Of a stretch of DNA of 36,981 bases, positions 7,870 to 14,770 are shown piece by piece; position 1 is the stretch's first letter, and each line of letters starts with the position of its first letter. This stretch comes from Gammaproteobacteria bacterium (lineage in GTDB: Bacteria; Pseudomonadota; Gammaproteobacteria; BMS3Bbin11): assembly GCA_013150915.1 (NCBI GenBank), contig JAADJE010000021.1, positions 1-36,981 on the forward strand, read 5' to 3'. A program made the translations under genes and the position numbers. A model generated the notes under the pieces. The model saw only the letters and a list, made by a program, of their open reading frames with translations. It made no database searches and was not told the origin of the DNA.

Positions 7870-8559
7870 TCACTTCGCCAGGGGGGCAATATCGGCGAAA
7901 CGGTCAATATGCAGATACCGTTCATCCGGGTCAGGATTAATTTTTGAATTGGGCTGCAGCACCGCGCGCAGGTATTTTATCCCGTATTTTTCTGCAGATT
8001 GCAAAACATTAACACTGTCGTCAATGAGTAGAGTATGTGCGGGTGAAAAGGGTAGTTTCTGTTGCAGCCTGTCCCAGAACGCTTCATGTTCCTTCGGCAG
8101 GCCGATGTCATGGGCGATAATAATTTCATCGAGATGGTTACCGATAGGTGTTTTACTCATCTTCAGCGACACACTTTTGCCGTGTGCATTAGTGACCAGG
8201 ACACGGCGCTTGCCGGTATTTTCCAGTGACTCCAGAAAGCTGATGACGTCAGGGCGGACACTGATCAGGTGGTCAACCTCCTGTTTCAGGGTCTCGATAT
8301 TGAGTTTAAGCTGGTCAGACCAGTAGTCGATGCAATACCATTCAAGCTTCCCTTCTGCCTGGCGATAGCGAATCATGAGCTGTTCGCGGGCCTGTTCAAG
8401 TGACAGGCTGTTCGCTTCAGCGTAACGGATGGGAACATGCTCAAGCCAGAAATGGGTATCGAAATGCAGATCCAGTAGTGTACCGTCCATGTCCAGTAAG
8501 ACGGTGTCAATTTCGGTCCAGGGTGGAATAAACAGGTTTTTTGTCACGTCTTTGCACAT
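7870..8559 (-). CDS. yrfG: GMP/IMP nucleotidase YrfG (HAD family)
   Basis: A HAD-superfamily phosphatase, orthologous by pattern to E. coli YrfG, which dephosphorylates purine nucleotides such as GMP and IMP. Motif I is LLDMDGTLLDL with nucleophile Asp23 (counted from the ATG at 8559). HFDTHFWLEHVP and WYCIDYWSDQL are YrfG-specific blocks. Motif II is VLVTNAHGKS, the motif III lysine lies in GLPKEHEAFW, and motif IV is LLIDDSVNVL. A GTG at 8577 could extend the protein by six residues; neither start has a strong Shine-Dalgarno sequence. It is divergent from nudE, which is also its neighbour in enterobacteria, suggesting a conserved nucleotide-salvage neighbourhood. Confidence 0.92.
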   Translation of the reverse strand: MCKDVTKNLFIPPWTEIDTVLLDMDGTLLDLHFDTHFWLEHVPIRYAEANSLSLEQAREQLMIRYRQAEGKLEWYCIDYWSDQLKLNIETLKQEVDHLISVRPDVISFLESLENTGKRRVLVTNAHGKSVSLKMSKTPIGNHLDEIIIAHDIGLPKEHEAFWDRLQQKLPFSPAHTLLIDDSVNVLQSAEKYGIKYLRAVLQPNSKINPDPDERYLHIDRFADIAPLAK

Positions 8560-8645
8560 AATGTTAGCTGTGGGCACTGGCTCACTTTTATTCTGATGTA
8601 TTCTACGGCACTATAGCGCTTCAAAAAATTATTGCCACGAACAAG

Positions 8646-9194
8646 ATGACATTAAAGCCTGAAATCCTCTCTGTTACCAGCATAGCCCAAAGTCGATTGT
8701 TTCATATCGAACGGGTCGATCTTCGATTCAGCAACGGTAAGGAAGTTCAGTACGAACGACTGCAAAGCGATTCGCCGGGCTCTGTTTTGATTGTACCTGT
8801 GGAGGGTGACGAGCTTGTCCTGATACGGGAATATGCCGTGGGCACAGAACGTTATGAACTGAGTTTTCCCAAAGGGAATATTGATACCGGCGAAGAACCA
8901 CAGACCGCGGCCTGCCGTGAGTTGCAGGAAGAAATCGGCATGGCCAGCAGTAATATCCGTCTGTTGCGCCGCACCATTATTTCACCGGCTTATATTAATC
9001 GGTCCATCTGGATTATGCTGGCAACAGATTTAACACTGGATCCCTTGCCGGGTGACGAACCGGAGGCATTAGAGCAGCTACGCTGGCCAATAAACCGTAT
9101 GTGGGAACTGCTGGAGCAGGAGGATTTTTGCGATGGCATTAATCAGCTGGCCCTGTACGCACTTGGTCATGAAATGAAAGTGTTGCCGTACTAA
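8646..9194 (+). CDS. nudE: ADP compounds hydrolase NudE (Nudix)
   Basis: A 182-residue Nudix hydrolase that cleaves ADP-ribose, Ap3A and NADH-type ADP compounds. The Nudix box is exact: Gly77, Glu83, then REL.EEIG at residues 91-98, followed by Met99. The N-terminal SVTSIAQSRLFHIERVDLRFSNG and REYAVGTERYELSFPKG blocks are typical of NudE rather than of other Nudix proteins, as is GDEPEALEQLRWP. It lies 20 bp before cysQ on the same strand and is divergent from yrfG. A nudE-cysQ pairing is common in gammaproteobacteria and fits disposal of nucleotide by-products. Confidence 0.95.
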   Translation: MTLKPEILSVTSIAQSRLFHIERVDLRFSNGKEVQYERLQSDSPGSVLIVPVEGDELVLIREYAVGTERYELSFPKGNIDTGEEPQTAACRELQEEIGMASSNIRLLRRTIISPAYINRSIWIMLATDLTLDPLPGDEPEALEQLRWPINRMWELLEQEDFCDGINQLALYALGHEMKVLPY

Positions 9195-9214
9195 TACGTA
9201 TTTAAAGAAACAGA

Positions 9215-10030
9215 ATGGTGCAAAATCCGTGCAAATATCTCGATAGCATCGCAGAAATCGCCATCAGTGCGGGTGCGGCTATCATGGACATCTACCGGGA
9301 GAATTTTGATGTTCAGCATAAAGGAGACGGTTCCCCACTGACCCGGGCTGACCTTGTAGCACATAATCTGATCAGGCAGGCATTGCAGAAATTAACACCA
9401 GAGCTGCCGTTATTATCGGAGGAATCCCGTGACATTTCCTGGCAGGAGCGTTCAGGCTGGCACACGTACTGGCTGGTTGACCCACTGGATGGGACGAAGG
9501 AGTTTGTTAATCGAAACGGTGAATTTACGGTGAATATTGCCCTGATTAGCAGTAAGCGGCCGGTGATGGGGGTCGTTTATGCCCCTGTGTACGATATCCT
9601 TTATACGGGTTGCGAAGGCGTTGCGGCGACGCGCACAGAAAAAAGCGGTCCTGTTGAAAAAATAGGGGTTCGCCACTACACCGGGAGCAGGCCAACCGTT
9701 GTTACCAGCCGTTCACATCACAGCGAAGCACTGGATCATGTGATAGAACGTATCAATGAAAGCCAGGGTGAAGCAGAAATACTCAGTATGGGAAGTTCGT
9801 TCAAGCTTTGCCTGGTGGCTGAAGGAAAGGCCGATATTTATCCGCGCATGGGCCCCACCTCAGAGTGGGATACCGCCGCGGCTCATGCGGTGGTCAATGC
9901 AGCCGGTGGCCGGGTCACTAACCTGAAGGGTAAAGAGCTTCAGTACAATAAAAAGGATTTACTTAACCCCTGGTTTGTCGTGAGTAATTCCGATTATGAC
10001 TGGCTGCCCCTTATCAACGATACTCGGTAG
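9215..10030 (+). CDS. cysQ: 3'(2'),5'-bisphosphate nucleotidase CysQ
   Basis: A Mg-dependent phosphatase of the inositol-monophosphatase fold that hydrolyses 3'-phosphoadenosine 5'-phosphate, the by-product of sulfate assimilation, to AMP. It is 271 residues. Metal ligands are visible: SEES at 68-71, DPLDGT at 89-94, and WDTAAAHAV from Trp218. GDGSPLTRADL is the usual substrate-loop region. A second, more divergent member of the same superfamily lies at 34049-34864; this copy has the CysQ-type DGTKEF signature, whereas the other has DGTRNF. The stop codon is followed within 2 nt by the start of the thioredoxin-like gene, so they probably share an mRNA. Confidence 0.93.
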   Translation: MVQNPCKYLDSIAEIAISAGAAIMDIYRENFDVQHKGDGSPLTRADLVAHNLIRQALQKLTPELPLLSEESRDISWQERSGWHTYWLVDPLDGTKEFVNRNGEFTVNIALISSKRPVMGVVYAPVYDILYTGCEGVAATRTEKSGPVEKIGVRHYTGSRPTVVTSRSHHSEALDHVIERINESQGEAEILSMGSSFKLCLVAEGKADIYPRMGPTSEWDTAAAHAVVNAAGGRVTNLKGKELQYNKKDLLNPWFVVSNSDYDWLPLINDTR

Positions 10031-10031
10031 A

Positions 10032-11079
10032 ATGATGTTCTTCAGTAAAAAATGCTATCAATATTTTATCTTCAGCCTGGTTTCGATGCTGGTCTTTTTG
10101 CCGGCACTGGCAGACAAATCGGGCAAACAGGCAGACCTGCTGCTGGCAGACAGGCCAATACTGAACCGGGTGGTCATCCCTGCGTGGTTCAAAAAGAGTT
10201 TTCTTAATCTGAAAGATGACCTGGAAGAAGCGAAACAGGCAAAGAAGATCGGTATTGCAGTTTATTTTGGCCAGAAGGATTGTGCTTACTGCAAAGCCCT
10301 GATGGAGATAAATCTAAAAATTCCAGATATCAAGAGCACTATGCGAAAAAAACTTTGATGTCGTACCGATTGACATCCAGGAGAGCCGGCAGGTAACAGA
10401 CCTACAGGGTGTGAACCTGACTGAACGGGCGTACTCAATCCGTGAAAAAACCAATTTTACACCCTCATTCATCTTTTATGATATCGATGGTGCTGTGGCC
10501 TTACGCCTGCGTGGTTATTATCCGCCCTATTCATTTCGTGCCGCGCTGAAGTATGTCGTTGAGGGTTTTTACAAAGAAGAGGCGCTGCGGGCCTATATGG
10601 AAAGAGCAGATCCGCCGGGAAAATTCGAACTGGAAGATTTAAATAGCCAGTTATTCTTTGATAAGCCGCCCTATGCTCTTGATCGCAGTCGTTTCAAGGC
10701 CGAGAAGCCCTTAATCGTGTTCTTCGAGCAGAAGAGCTGCCACGCCTGCGATATTCTACATACTGAACCACTGGGAGACCCCGGTGTACTGGATTTGATA
10801 GAAAAATTTCAGGTAGTACAGTTAGATATCGAGGCGGATGATCCTGTGCTGACGCCGAAAGGTGAAAATCTGACAGCACGAAAATGGTCCAAAAAATTGG
10901 GAATCTCCTACGCCCCCGTGCTGGTATTTTTCGATCAGTCCGGCAGGGAAATTATTCGTCTTGATTCGGTGACCGGCCTGCATCGCCTGCAGGGTGTGAT
11001 GAGGTATGTATTGTCAGGAACCTACAAAAAGTATCCGACGTATCTGGAGTATCGGTTCGGGCGGATAGATGCTTATTAA
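10032..11079 (+). pseudogene. Exported two-domain thioredoxin-like protein, frameshifted
   Basis: Without the lesion this would be a 348-residue exported protein. It has a signal peptide (to ALA-DKS), a first thioredoxin-like domain with CAYC (Cys84/Cys87) in YFGQKDCAYCKALMEINL, and a second with CHAC (about Cys236/Cys239) in FFEQKSCHACDIL. The first part terminates at TGA 10356-10358 just after a run of seven A (10345-10351). In the next frame the sequence continues as NFDVVPIDI, then ESRQVTDLQGVNLTERAYSI. Deleting one A gives RKNFDVVPID, the family-like sequence, so the lesion is probably one extra A. It may be a true mutation, a read error or a slippage site. The role is likely periplasmic disulfide reduction, partner unknown. 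It lies 1 nt after cysQ. Confidence 0.8.
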
Positions 11080-11084
11080 CTGCA

Positions 11085-11184
11085 GTTTGAAGTTTAAAGC
11101 TAAAAGTTTAAAGCTAAAAGCTAAAAGCGGATAACCTGGTTCTTTCAACTTTCAACTTTCAACTTTTAGCTTTTAGCTTACCGC
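11085..11184. repeat. Mixed heptamer array (TAAAAGC / CAACTTT) forming an inverted repeat
   Basis: The left half contains repeated TAAAGC and TAAAAGC/TAAAAGT units ending AAAGCTAAAAGCGG. The right half has three CAACTTT-type units followed by TTTTAGCTTTTAGCTTACCGC. GCTAAAAGCTAAAAGCGG on the left pairs with the right end apart from a small bulge, giving a long hairpin around ATAACCTGG. The block fills the space between two convergent genes and ends exactly at the stop codon (TAA, 11185-11187) of the leftward gene, the same arrangement as at 5365-5469. Confidence 0.8.
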
Positions 11185-11475
11185 TTACATCTTATCAATA
11201 TACTGAGCGAACTCGCTAGTTTCTACGGGTGTGTCGGGGTCTGCCATATCATCGGCCTCAAGGTCATCGAAAGGGCCTGACCAGTCTTCGGGTGCGGCGG
11301 CTGAGGTGAGTTCCATTTCATCCCATAATTCCATATCAATTTCCTCGATTGCTCCGTCAAAGTACTGGATATCGATTGTTCCGTCACTTTCGTCTATTGC
11401 TACGATCTCGAATAATTGACCATCTGCATTATCAAGAAACCATTTGCCGATAGTTGGTGTAGGATGATTTTTCAT
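11185..11475 (-). CDS. Small acidic conserved protein (DUF6763-like)
   Basis: The product is 96 residues and strongly acidic. The N-terminal half (IGKWFLDNADGQLFEIVAID, then DIQYFDGAIEEIDMELWDEM) looks like a small SH3-like or Tudor-like beta barrel. The C-terminal tail is rich in Asp and Glu, with the conserved-looking PEDWSGPFDDLE. I believe this matches the small uncharacterised family DUF6763 of sulfur-oxidising and related gammaproteobacteria, but I could not check. An excellent ribosome-binding site (GGGAGGT) precedes the ATG. It is transcribed alone, divergent from dapF across 278 bp that holds no other gene I can see. Function unknown. Confidence 0.8.
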   Translation of the reverse strand: MKNHPTPTIGKWFLDNADGQLFEIVAIDESDGTIDIQYFDGAIEEIDMELWDEMELTSAAAPEDWSGPFDDLEADDMADPDTPVETSEFAQYIDKM

Positions 11476-11753
11476 TGTACCTCCCGGTTAGAGTCGTAAC
11501 GTTTCAAACTTGGTGTCCAGGTATCGGGTTGCTTCTTTATCTGTATTTCTACTCCTCTCAATCAGCAGTTTCAACTACTATATGGGCAAGCAATTTATAT
11601 GCCGTAGACAGAATATTTCTTTTTCTTTCTGCTAAAACAGAAGCATACAGAGTGATATCAATATTTCTCATTAATTTAGGCGTTTCTGACTAATTGGAGG
11701 TTCCTTGCGCCTGTCCTCTTTCCTGGATGGGCCGAGCAGGGTAGAGTAATCGT

Positions 11754-12593
11754 ATGAATGTCACGTTCACAAAAATGCATGGTCTGGGGAATGATTTTAT
11801 TGTTATAGAGGCTCTGGATCATGCTTTCAGCGCAACACCCGAGCAGATCAGCCGGCTGGCCGATCGCCATTTCGGTATCGGTTTTGATCAGATGCTACTG
11901 GTCGAGCCACCTACCTCGCAGGAAATGGATTTCAGTTACCGAATTTTTAATGCAGATGGCAATGAAGTTGAGCAATGTGGGAATGGTGCGCGTTGTTTTG
12001 CACGCTTTGTCTACGACCGTGGCCTGACAGAAAAAACAGAAATACGTGTAGGTACCCTGTCCGGTATCATTGTGCCGCACCTGCTTGATGATGGCCGAGT
12101 CTGTGTCGATATGGGGGCTCCGGAGTTTGAACCGGAGAAAATCCCCTTTATTACCGAAGGCAGGCAACGACTCTACCGGTTGTCGCTGGGGGAAGAAGAA
12201 GTAAGTATCGCCGCCGTCTCTATGGGCAATCCTCATGCGGTGCAGATCGTCAATAATGTTGATGAAATCAGTGTCAGTGAAACCGGCGCCAGGATTGAGA
12301 ACCACCCGCGTTTCCCGCAGCGTGCTAATGTCGGTTTTATGACGGTATTAGATCGCCAGGCTATTCGCTTACGTGTCTGGGAGCGTGGGTCAGGGGAAAC
12401 CCTTGCCTGTGGGACAGGCGCCTGCGCGGCGGTTGCTGCCGGGATTGACCAGGGACTGCTGGATAGCCCTGTTACGGTATTTTTACGGGGAGGCTCACTG
12501 ATCATAGAATGGGCAGGAGATAGCGAGCCTGTTTTGATGACTGGGCCGGCAGAATACGTTTATGAAGGTATGTTTGACATGGAGAAATTATGA
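11754..12593 (+). CDS. dapF: Diaminopimelate epimerase DapF
   Basis: A PLP-independent epimerase converting LL- to meso-diaminopimelate for lysine and peptidoglycan synthesis. It is 279 residues, the family norm. The N-terminal [15 protein letters not shown] is diagnostic. The two catalytic cysteines are Cys75 in EQCGNGARC and Cys219 in LACGTGACA, with the ERGSGET loop before the second. The stop overlaps the start of the DUF484 gene in ATGA, showing translational coupling. The order dapF-DUF484-xerC is the same as in enterobacteria. The lppL-type small lipoprotein often found upstream is not evident. Confidence 0.97.
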   Translation: MNVTFTKMHGLGNDFIVIEALDHAFSATPEQISRLADRHFGIGFDQMLLVEPPTSQEMDFSYRIFNADGNEVEQCGNGARCFARFVYDRGLTEKTEIRVGTLSGIIVPHLLDDGRVCVDMGAPEFEPEKIPFITEGRQRLYRLSLGEEEVSIAAVSMGNPHAVQIVNNVDEISVSETGARIENHPRFPQRANVGFMTVLDRQAIRLRVWERGSGETLACGTGACAAVAAGIDQGLLDSPVTVFLRGGSLIIEWAGDSEPVLMTGPAEYVYEGMFDMEKL

Positions 12594-13297
12594 GTAAACA
12601 AAGCGGAGATAGCGACAGCGAGAAAGCAGTGTCAGAAATAAGCGAAGAAGAGATTCTCTCCTATCTTGAAAAACACCCCGATTTGCTGATGAGACATCCT
12701 GATTTACTTGAAAGGCTCCAGATTCCACACAACACAGGCAAGGGCATGGTCTCGTTGATAGAGCGGCAGGTAGAGGTTTTACGTGACAAGAACCGGCAGC
12801 AGGAGGAGCAGTTATTCGTCTTGATCAGTAACGCGCAGCAGAATGAAGAAATTACAGAAAAGTTGCATCGCTACAGCCTGCAGCTGTCCAGTGCGTCCGG
12901 CGTAAAAGAACTGTTACAGAATGCGGTTGCAGAGTTGCAGCAGTTGTTTGATCTTGCCGCCGTTAGCATACATATTAAACCGGAGTATCAGGGTACCGGC
13001 CTGCAGACATCCACACTCACTGAGAAGACATTTGCAGCACTTTTTGACACATTGGGTAAAGACACCAGCAGTTGCCACGATGCACTCGATGATGCGCTTT
13101 TAACAGCGTTGTTTGGCAATAATGCATCCGCTGTTAAGTCCTGTGCCCTGCTGGCACTGGACACGCCGCATCGGGTGGGCTTGATCGCTCTTGGCGCCAG
13201 TGAGCGGGAGCGTTTTTCGCCACAGATGGGAACGCTAATTCTGTCACGTCTGGGCGAGCAGTTTTCCACAGCGCTGAAGCGTAACCATGATTTTTGA
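12590..13297 (+). CDS. DUF484 family protein (YigA-like)
   Basis: A 235-residue cytoplasmic protein of the DUF484 family. The N-terminal helix-rich segment has the family hallmark [29 protein letters not shown], here followed by [19 protein letters not shown], which forms a coiled coil. A GAF-like domain fills the rest, with AVSIHIKPE and [21 protein letters not shown]. Its biochemical function is not established. The start lies in a 4-nt overlap with dapF, and the stop abuts the xerC start, so the three genes form one operon. Confidence 0.92.
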   Translation: MSKQSGDSDSEKAVSEISEEEILSYLEKHPDLLMRHPDLLERLQIPHNTGKGMVSLIERQVEVLRDKNRQQEEQLFVLISNAQQNEEITEKLHRYSLQLSSASGVKELLQNAVAELQQLFDLAAVSIHIKPEYQGTGLQTSTLTEKTFAALFDTLGKDTSSCHDALDDALLTALFGNNASAVKSCALLALDTPHRVGLIALGASERERFSPQMGTLILSRLGEQFSTALKRNHDF

Positions 13298-14233
13298 TTG
13301 TACTCACTCGAATTAGTATCACAGCTTGAAATGCTTGCCGCGGCACAACATCAACTGGACGGTTTTATTGATTATCTGCGTTACGAGCGTCGACACTCCC
13401 CCCGTACCCTTACCGCCTATCAACACGATTTGACACGACTGAGCCGTTACTGCGAGGCACAGGATATCGCCAGTTGGTCTGGGATGGACAGCGCACGTAG
13501 CCGAAGATGGCTGGGAAGTCTGCACCAGCATGGACTTTCAAGTGCCAGTATTCAGCGGATCTTATCGGCCAGCCGGGGCTTTTACCGCTGGTTGATCAGG
13601 GAGGCGCATATTTCGATAAACCCGTTTGAACACCTCAGGGCACCACGCGGGCCACGCAGGCTGCCAAATACGCTGGACATCGATGCTGTACAGCAGCTGG
13701 TGGCGTTAAAAGGCAGTGATCCTTTGACCATTAGAGACAGGGCAATTCTGGAGCTATTCTACTCCTCCGGTTTGCGTTTGTCTGAACTGGTATCACTGGA
13801 CATGGGCGGAGTGGATTTATCCACAGGTGAAGCAAGGGTGACCGGCAAGGGCAATAAAACACGCATCGTTCCCGTTGGCCGGTATGCTCGCGAGGCAATT
13901 AAGGGCTGGTTGTCTATACGCCAGACAATGGCAAATGAGGCAGAGTTGGCAATGTTTGTCAGCAAGCGTGGAGGAAGACTCGCGGCACGCAGTGTCGAAA
14001 AACGAATCAAGGACTGGGCTATACGCCAGGGACTCGGTAGGAATGTTTATCCGCACATGTTAAGACACTCCTTTGCCAGTCATATCCTTGAATCCAGTGG
14101 CGACCTGCGTGCGGTACAGGAATTACTCGGCCACCAAAACATCTCTACCACACAAATCTATACCCATCTGGATTTTCAGCACCTGGCGAAGGTGTTTGAT
14201 AAAGCACACCCCAGGGCAAAACGGAAAAAATAA
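13298..14233 (+). CDS. xerC: Tyrosine recombinase XerC
   Basis: A site-specific recombinase which with XerD resolves chromosome dimers at dif. The N-terminal SAM-like DNA-binding domain (FIDYLRYERRHSPRTLTAYQHDL) precedes the catalytic domain, in which all active residues are visible: Arg160 (SSGLRLSEL), Lys184 (TGKGNK), His253 and Arg256 (HMLRHSFASH), His279 (LLGHQ) and Tyr288 (QIYTH). The frame opens with TTG immediately after the DUF484 stop; the first ATG is 11 codons later at 13331 and would still leave the whole domain intact. I keep the TTG because it gives direct coupling, though no clear Shine-Dalgarno sequence settles it. Confidence 0.95.
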   Translation: MYSLELVSQLEMLAAAQHQLDGFIDYLRYERRHSPRTLTAYQHDLTRLSRYCEAQDIASWSGMDSARSRRWLGSLHQHGLSSASIQRILSASRGFYRWLIREAHISINPFEHLRAPRGPRRLPNTLDIDAVQQLVALKGSDPLTIRDRAILELFYSSGLRLSELVSLDMGGVDLSTGEARVTGKGNKTRIVPVGRYAREAIKGWLSIRQTMANEAELAMFVSKRGGRLAARSVEKRIKDWAIRQGLGRNVYPHMLRHSFASHILESSGDLRAVQELLGHQNISTTQIYTHLDFQHLAKVFDKAHPRAKRKK

Positions 14234-14264
14234 GTTCAATGTTTAAAGTGAAGCTAATTAATTG

Positions 14265-14288
14265 GTAGGAGCGCCGCCCCTACTTTTT
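14265..14288 (+). terminator. REP-derived hairpin with T run after xerC
   Basis: GTAGG (14265-14269) pairs with CCTAC (14279-14283) around an AGCGCCGCC loop and is followed by TTTTT. The sequence is a shortened member of the GTAGGAGCG repeat family seen again at 30182, 31397 and 36278. It lies 31 bp after the xerC stop and overlaps the last codons and stop of the convergent cysteine-cluster gene. It could act as a rho-independent terminator for the dapF operon. Confidence 0.45.
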
Positions 14289-14684
14289 CTTCTTCTCCCA
14301 CCTGTCCCACTTCTTAAATTTCTTTTTACAGTACCTGCGCAGAGCCGCATAATCTTTGAAATAGAGTTTAAAATCATCTTTGCCGGCCAGGCCGTCTTTT
14401 TCGCAGTTTTCACTGGAGTGATCGCGGCATATTTTGGGCCGGATAGCGTAAATGTCACAATCGCCATTGGGGAGTAAATGGGTGCAGGGGCTGGTCATTA
14501 AAAGAAACCAGCCATCTTCGTCCTTGTAGGCTTCGGTGTGTTCATGTGATATTTGCCACAGGATGACATCGAAGTCTTCACGTGAGCGGGGGGTGTCAAT
14601 CTGTTGGGTAAAATAGGTGCAGCACCAGGAGTGGGTGCATTTTATGCAGGGGCTGGGGCTTTCAACGGTAATTTTTTTTGACAT
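14280..14684 (-). CDS. YkgJ-family cysteine cluster protein
   Basis: The product is 134 residues. It shows the CxxC...C pattern of the YkgJ/CxxCxxCC family, proposed to bind zinc or iron: CIKCTHSWCCTYF near the N-terminus, then PCTHLLPNGDCDIYAIRPKICRDH, NCEKDG and a lysine-rich tail. The family's function is unproven. I start at the ATG at 14684 (MSKKITVESP). An in-frame start at 14762 would add a non-conserved leader and come within 8 bp of the divergent ydbH-like gene. The 3' end overlaps a REP-type hairpin. Confidence 0.8.
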   Translation of the reverse strand: MSKKITVESPSPCIKCTHSWCCTYFTQQIDTPRSREDFDVILWQISHEHTEAYKDEDGWFLLMTSPCTHLLPNGDCDIYAIRPKICRDHSSENCEKDGLAGKDDFKLYFKDYAALRRYCKKKFKKWDRWEKKKK

Positions 14685-14770
14685 GGCGTGAAATCTATAT
14701 GAAAAGTGCTTAAGGAACCTCTGATTAATTATGCCATATCTCTGGCTTACAGACTGATTCACAATCGGCT

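Noticed and set aside
10345-10358. Programmed +1 frameshift like prfB at CTTTGA
   Set aside because: CTTTGA arises from the Asn-Phe-Asp codons, and the AGGGGG-like stimulator of prfB is absent. An extra A in the homopolymer is the simpler explanation.
11686-14730. AAGGAACCTC shared near 11690 (inverted) and 14711 as transposon ends
   Set aside because: Only about 10-12 bases match, there is no target duplication, and the genes between are core chromosomal genes in a conserved order.
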